Positions 60,249-64,000 of a stretch of 64,000 nt of DNA are shown in pieces. Location of the stretch: positions 248,001 to 312,000 of the forward strand of contig CANLOU010000003.1 in the NCBI GenBank assembly GCA_947492995.1, given 5' to 3'. Source of the DNA: an uncultured Litoreibacter sp. (GTDB taxonomy: Bacteria > Pseudomonadota > Alphaproteobacteria > Rhodobacterales > Rhodobacteraceae). The notes under the pieces were generated by a model. It did not search any database. It saw nothing but the letters and a program-made list of their open reading frames with translations, and was not told where the DNA came from. A program made the position numbers and the translations under genes. Numbering within the stretch: position 1 is the first letter of the stretch; each line of letters starts with the position of its first letter.

Positions 60249-60629
60249 ATGTTACGCAGAACCGCCCTGATCCTTATCGCCGCGCTGGCTGCCAGCCCGG
60301 TCTTGGCCCAATCCGTCAAGCTCAAGGCCCATGAGATTGACGCGCTGCTCACAGGCAACACCGTCGTCGGCACATGGGACGGCGCGCCCTATCGCCAGTT
60401 CTTCGCCTCTGACGGGTCCACCATCTACGCGCAGGAAAACGCGCGTTCCACACTTGGCCAATGGCGCATCGACCCTGACCGGGACGAATACCAATCCATC
60501 TGGCCCCGCGATGCCGAATGGGAGGGCTGGTTCGTCATGGAATATCTAGGCACCTATTTTTGGGTCTCCAAGAAAACCCCGCCCACGCCCTTCGCCGTGG
60601 TTGAAGGCGAACAGTTGGTCGCGCAATGA
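60249..60629 (+). CDS. Small secreted protein of unknown function (1)
   Basis: 126-residue protein with a clear Sec signal peptide (MLRRTALILIAALAASPVLAQ, core LILIAALAASPVLA; cut near residue 20). The mature part has LKAHEIDALLTGNTVVGTWDGAPYRQFF, STIYAQENARSTLGQWRID, and DEYQSIWPRDAEWEGWFV. This looks like a small beta-rich periplasmic protein; I cannot name the family. The start at 60249 follows the tandem repeat with AAGGACA nearby; an upstream ATG at 60228 is possible. It is coupled to the next secreted protein by ATGA. Confidence 0.7.
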   Translation: MLRRTALILIAALAASPVLAQSVKLKAHEIDALLTGNTVVGTWDGAPYRQFFASDGSTIYAQENARSTLGQWRIDPDRDEYQSIWPRDAEWEGWFVMEYLGTYFWVSKKTPPTPFAVVEGEQLVAQ

Positions 60630-61039
60630 AAGCGGTTTTAGCAGCGCTCCTTCTCTCAACAATGCCCGCGCAGGCTTTCTGCCCGCAGCTTGAGGCGCTT
60701 TTTGACGGCGGCAAGACCATGACCCTGCCGCAGCCATTTTCTACAGACGCCAAATGCACCACGTCGCGGGCGCTGTCTGGCAAAACATCAACCCATTGCG
60801 CGTGGCCCTTCGACTACCGCGTGCCACAGGCCAGCCAAGCGTTCGACGCGGTGATCCAGGCCGTCCCGAACTGTCTGTCGACCTCTCTACAGGTGGAAAA
60901 TGACCAAAACGTAAATCATCCCGACTTTTATGACCTGCGCATATTCCAAACGCGGCGCGGCGAGGTCGGCGTGTCGCTCAAAGATAAGGGTGGTTTGCAG
61001 CAGACTTACGTTTTCTTAAGGGTGACGCCTGCTGGGTAA
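60626..61039 (+). CDS. Small secreted protein of unknown function (2)
   Basis: 137-residue protein with a signal peptide MKAVLAALLLSTMPAQAFC (cut near residue 17) and four cysteines in the mature part (FCPQLE, KCTTS, HCAWPF, NCLSTS), likely two disulfides. No motif is recognised. It overlaps the previous gene by four bases, so the two products probably act in the periplasm together. Nothing clearly ties them to the amine pathway except position. Confidence 0.7.
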   Translation: MKAVLAALLLSTMPAQAFCPQLEALFDGGKTMTLPQPFSTDAKCTTSRALSGKTSTHCAWPFDYRVPQASQAFDAVIQAVPNCLSTSLQVENDQNVNHPDFYDLRIFQTRRGEVGVSLKDKGGLQQTYVFLRVTPAG

Positions 61040-61116
61040 TCCAGTCTTAACACTTGGTCTCAGTTTTTGACGAAACGGTCGTTAACCATGGCCGACACGG
61101 TCAATCATGCGCACGC

Positions 61117-61149
61117 AATACATATGAAATACATATAAAATACACATTC
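61117..61149. repeat. Three tandem copies of an 11-bp AATACAYATGA-like unit (second site)
   Basis: AATACATATGA (61117-61127), AATACATATAA (61128-61138), AATACACATTC (61139-61149). Same plan as at 2161-2193, also in a gap between converging 3' ends (secreted protein and tmm). The following bases (GGAAAAC here, GCGAAAACC there) are also similar. Confidence 0.75.
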
Positions 61150-61198
61150 GGAAAACGCCTTGTTTTGCTGCATTAACCATCGGTTTTGCGCCCAAACG

Positions 61199-61230
61199 AA
61201 AAACGCGCGACCCAATGTGGATCGCGCGTT
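61199..61230 (-). terminator. Rho-independent terminator after tmm
   Basis: On the minus strand AACGCGCGA pairs with TCGCGCGTT around a GGATTGGG-type loop, followed by TTT. It starts 24 bp after the tmm stop. Confidence 0.8.
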
Positions 61231-61253
61231 AATCTTTGAAGCTGAAAACCGCC

Positions 61254-62588
61254 TTAATTTTGTAGATAGACTTCCAAACTGTCGTCCAACGCATCCTTCC
61301 AAGGCGTGTGATGCACCGGCGCCATTGTGCCCGTCATCACCGATTTGTAGCTGTTGTCGCGGAAGGTCATGATGCCCTTCTTTTTATGGCCCTTCCACTC
61401 CTTGAAGGCCATGCAGGCACCTTCCACATCGAAGCTTGGATAGTCGGTCTCGCCGATCAATTCCTTGATGTAATCGCCCTGATACCAGATCGCGTCATAG
61501 TCATCCGCGCCCGCATCTTCGCGCGCAATCCGGTCCGCCACGTCGGCCTGCATCTCGGCCTTGGATGGCATCGCAATCTTGCCCATGATCGCGTCGCGGA
61601 CCCACCACGCCTGCGCGTCGAACATGTTGAAGGTAAACCATTGATCTTGCATGCCTAAATAGAACAGATCGGGGTTATCCACCCACGCCACGCCCTTGTA
61701 CAAATCAGCTGTTGCCAGCCGGTTCGCGGTCTTCAGGCGCAGCTCTTCGGCCATGAACGGGAAGTGGTGCTGGTAGCCGGTACATAGCAAAATCGCATCC
61801 ACATGACGGCTGGTGCCATCCTTGAAATGCGCGGTGTTGCCGTCGACCTTGGTCAGCAGCGGCACCTCCGCCCAATTGTCCGGCCAGTCATATCCCATCG
61901 CCGCCGTCCGGTGCGAAACCGTGATCGACTTGGCCCCGTATTTCCAGCATTGCGAGCCGATATCTTCCGCCGAATAAGACGTCCCCACGATCAGGATGTC
62001 CTGGTCCTTGAACTCCAGCGCGTCGCGGAAATCATGGGCATGCAGCACCCGGCCTTTGAACTTATCAAAGCCCTCAAACTGCGGCACGTTCGGGGTGGAA
62101 AAATGCCCCGACGCGCAGATCACATGGTCAAATTCTTCCGTGTATTCAGTGTCTTTTGGCAGGTCCTTGGCGGTGACGGTAAATTTGCCATCCGCGTAAT
62201 CCACACGCCGCACCACCGTCTCAAACCGGATCCAGTCGCGCACGCCGGCCTTTTCCACACGGCCTTGGATGTAGTCAAACAACACGGCCCGCGGCGGGTA
62301 GGAGGCGATCTGTTTGCCGAAATGTTCCTCAAAGGAATAGTCCGCAAATTCCAGCCCCTCTTTGGGCCCGTTCGACCACAGGTAGCGGTACATCGAGCCA
62401 TGCACCGGCTCGCCATATTGATCCACCCCGGTGCGCCATGTGTAGTTCCACAGGCCGCCCCAATTGTCCTGCTTTTCAAAGCAAACAATCTCAGGGATGT
62501 CGTCGCCATTTTGCTTGGCCGACTGAAAAGCGCGAAGTTGTGCCAGCCCCGAAGGACCGGCCCCGATGATTGCGACCCGTTTCACCAT
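61254..62588 (-). CDS. tmm: Trimethylamine monooxygenase (flavin-containing monooxygenase)
   Basis: NADPH-dependent enzyme that oxidises trimethylamine to TMAO. The 444-residue FMO has the FAD motif [14 protein letters not shown] at about residue 8, the FMO identifying motif [11 protein letters not shown] near residue 177 (F-x-G-x3-H-x3-F), the NADPH motif [15 protein letters not shown] and a C-terminal [28 protein letters not shown] (core [14 protein letters not shown]). The segments [18 protein letters not shown] (core [11 protein letters not shown]) and [14 protein letters not shown] closely recall known bacterial Tmm. It lies 15 bp after gmaS in one transcript. Confidence 0.93.
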   Translation of the reverse strand: MVKRVAIIGAGPSGLAQLRAFQSAKQNGDDIPEIVCFEKQDNWGGLWNYTWRTGVDQYGEPVHGSMYRYLWSNGPKEGLEFADYSFEEHFGKQIASYPPRAVLFDYIQGRVEKAGVRDWIRFETVVRRVDYADGKFTVTAKDLPKDTEYTEEFDHVICASGHFSTPNVPQFEGFDKFKGRVLHAHDFRDALEFKDQDILIVGTSYSAEDIGSQCWKYGAKSITVSHRTAAMGYDWPDNWAEVPLLTKVDGNTAHFKDGTSRHVDAILLCTGYQHHFPFMAEELRLKTANRLATADLYKGVAWVDNPDLFYLGMQDQWFTFNMFDAQAWWVRDAIMGKIAMPSKAEMQADVADRIAREDAGADDYDAIWYQGDYIKELIGETDYPSFDVEGACMAFKEWKGHKKKGIMTFRDNSYKSVMTGTMAPVHHTPWKDALDDSLEVYLQN

Positions 62589-62603
62589 AGCGCGATTTTC
62601 TCC

Positions 62604-63929
62604 TTAGATATCAAGTGTATTGTCTTTTTCCCACTGCGAGAAATGCGACGTGAAATCATCCCATTCCTGCTGCTTCATCTTCAGATACGCGTCAGAGAAT
62701 TCATCCCCCATCGCCGCCTTCAAGTCTTTGTCGCGGTTATAGGCGCGCATGGCGTCCAGCATGTTCAGAGGCAGCTTTGGCGCGCCGCGCACCTTGTGGC
62801 CCTCGGCATACATGTCAATGTCGTAGCGTTTGCCGGGGTCGGCTTGGGACCGCACGCCGGACAGGCCCGCCGCGATGATAACGGCCTGCAGCAGATAGGG
62901 GTTCACGGCGCCATCGGGCAGGCGCAACTCGAACCGGCCGGGGCCCGGCACACGCACCATATGGGTGCGGTTGTTGCCGGTCCATGTCACAGTGTTGGGC
63001 GCCCATGTGGCCCCTGACATGGTGCGCGGCGCGTTGATGCGTTTGTAGCTGTTCACCGTCGGGTTGGTGATCGCGGCCAAAGCCGAGGCGTGCTTCATGA
63101 TGCCGCCGAGGAAATGGCGGCCCTTGTCGCTCAATCCCAGCTCCGCGGTTTGGCTGCTGTCGTTGGGTTCCGCCGCGAAGACGTTGGTTTTGCCCGCTTT
63201 ATCCCAAACCGAGATATGCGCGTGGCACCCGTTGCCGGTCAGCCCCTCAACAGGTTTCGGCATGAAGGTGGCGCGGTAGCCGTGCTTCTCGGCCACGCAT
63301 TTGGCCATGAATTTGAAGAAGGAATGCTTGTCCGCCGTCGCCAGTGCGTCGTCGTAATCCCAGTTCATTTCCCACTGGCCGTTCGCGTCTTCATGGTCGT
63401 TTTGGTAGGGGTTCCAGCCCAGCTCCAACATGTGGTCGGAGATCTCGCGGATCACGTCCAGACGGCGCATGAACGCCTGCTGGTCATAGCAGGGCTTGGC
63501 CGCCGTGTCGTATTCGTCGCTGATCTGGTCACCGGCAGGGGTCAGCAGGAAGAACTCCGCCTCGATGCCCGTTTTGACCCGCATGCCTTCCTCGGCCGCT
63601 TCCGCGATCAGGCGGCGCAACACGTTGCGCGGGGCTTGGGCGACGTCCTCGCCCTCCATGACGCAATTGCCCGGCACCCATGCGATGGTCTTGTCCCACG
63701 GCAAGATAATCACGGCCTCAGGGTCCGGCACCGCCAGCATGTCGGGATGCGCGGGGGTCAGGTCCAACCATGTGGCAAAGCCCGCAAAGCCGGCACCGTC
63801 TTCCTGCATGTCCGCAATGGCGCGGGCAGGGACCAATTTGGCGCGTTGTCCGCCAAAAAGGTCAGTGAAAGAAATCATAAAGTATTTGATGTTATTCTGT
63901 TCGGCGAAGGTTGCGAGATCAGTTGCCAT
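62604..63929 (-). CDS. gmaS: Gamma-glutamylmethylamide synthetase (glutamine-synthetase III-like)
   Basis: Joins glutamate and methylamine with ATP, the entry step of the N-methylglutamate pathway for monomethylamine. The 441-residue protein has the GS layout: MISFTDLFGGQRAKLVPA, GIEAEFFLL near residue 140 with metal-binding Glu, GNGCHAHISVWDKAGKTN (core GNGCHAHISVW), NPTVNSYKRINAP, and RFELRLPDGAVNPYLLQAVIIAAG (core RFELRLPDGAVNPY). The N-terminal SFTDLFGGQRAKLVP and length fit GMAS/GlnT rather than GlnA. Downstream NMG genes (mgs, mgd) are not in view. First gene before tmm. Confidence 0.86.
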   Translation of the reverse strand: MATDLATFAEQNNIKYFMISFTDLFGGQRAKLVPARAIADMQEDGAGFAGFATWLDLTPAHPDMLAVPDPEAVIILPWDKTIAWVPGNCVMEGEDVAQAPRNVLRRLIAEAAEEGMRVKTGIEAEFFLLTPAGDQISDEYDTAAKPCYDQQAFMRRLDVIREISDHMLELGWNPYQNDHEDANGQWEMNWDYDDALATADKHSFFKFMAKCVAEKHGYRATFMPKPVEGLTGNGCHAHISVWDKAGKTNVFAAEPNDSSQTAELGLSDKGRHFLGGIMKHASALAAITNPTVNSYKRINAPRTMSGATWAPNTVTWTGNNRTHMVRVPGPGRFELRLPDGAVNPYLLQAVIIAAGLSGVRSQADPGKRYDIDMYAEGHKVRGAPKLPLNMLDAMRAYNRDKDLKAAMGDEFSDAYLKMKQQEWDDFTSHFSQWEKDNTLDI

Positions 63930-63959
63930 TGTTTTTTCGTCCCTGTCGTTAAGAATTGA

Positions 63960-63987
63960 GGGCGCGTACCATGCTGGTCGCGCCCTT
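63960..63987. terminator. GC-rich hairpin upstream of gmaS
   Basis: GGGCGCG (63960-63966) pairs with CGCGCCC (63979-63985), with inner ACC/GGT pairing around ATGCT. It is 30 bp before the gmaS ATG on the minus strand, so it is either the terminator of an upstream minus-strand gene outside the window or a leader hairpin of gmaS. Confidence 0.6.
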
Positions 63988-64000
63988 CATTTAGCTAGTA

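Noticed and set aside
62604-63929. Assignment as ordinary glutamine synthetase GlnA
   Set aside because: The N-terminal sequence, 441-residue length and the tmm partner fit the GMAS/GlnT group; the adenylylation-site region of GlnA is not seen.

Overview
The window is a high-GC alphaproteobacterial chromosome segment, almost certainly marine Rhodobacteraceae (Roseobacter group). The evidence is the rpmH-rnpA-yidD-ttcA-yidC-engB neighbourhood typical of that family, the Smo-type polyol transporter, the fused MrpA/B antiporter, the Tad pilus genes, and a trimethylamine/TMAO catabolic island (tdm, tmm, gmaS). Genes are dense, often with 4-base ATGA/GTGA stop-start overlaps. I see no CRISPR array, phage block or insertion sequence.

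Layout. 1-2050: end of a Bzt/Aap-type amino-acid ABC importer. 2206-5089 (minus): a coupled sterol-desaturase / ferredoxin-like / SixA-like set, then argB. 5209-12613: an SDR oxidoreductase, then the minus-strand ribosome and membrane-biogenesis block (engB, MOSC, yidC, an EAL phosphodiesterase, ttcA, yidD, rnpA, rpmH). 12919-17851: VTT membrane protein, a disulfide oxidoreductase, a histidine kinase, tRNA-Arg and an unrecognised protein. 18549-25903: a sorbitol/mannitol uptake and oxidation operon behind a 0.7-kb leader carrying a repeated near-palindrome. 26184-32113: a six-gene Mrp Na+/H+ antiporter operon. 32647-40216 (minus): ten thiamin genes behind a TPP riboswitch. 40266-47816 (minus): Tad pilus genes and an Flp pilin, divergent from a LuxR-type regulator. 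49084-53867: LysR regulator and hydantoinase A/B genes.

54095-63929 is the most distinctive part. A FolD paralog and a GlxA-type regulator are followed by a DMT exporter, a DUF1989-GcvT fusion that matches TMAO demethylase (Tdm), a group II truncated haemoglobin coupled to a TIGR03643-type small protein, two small secreted proteins and, facing them, gmaS-tmm. Together these would oxidise trimethylamine to TMAO, split TMAO to dimethylamine and formaldehyde/methylene-THF, oxidise the one-carbon unit, and trap monomethylamine as gamma-glutamylmethylamide. The FolD paralog has lost the cyclohydrolase lysine (Gln at residue 55) and has Glu in place of the conserved KDVDG Asp.

Non-coding structure of interest: a three-copy 11-bp tandem repeat present at two convergent intergenic sites 59 kb apart, a 24-bp perfect palindrome with the same core after two different stop codons, an array of TTTTGTACAAAA-like sites before the polyol operon, a palindrome between flp and luxR, and a degenerate tandem repeat near 60.1 kb. 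All functions are assigned by reading the translated sequences; no database search was run.
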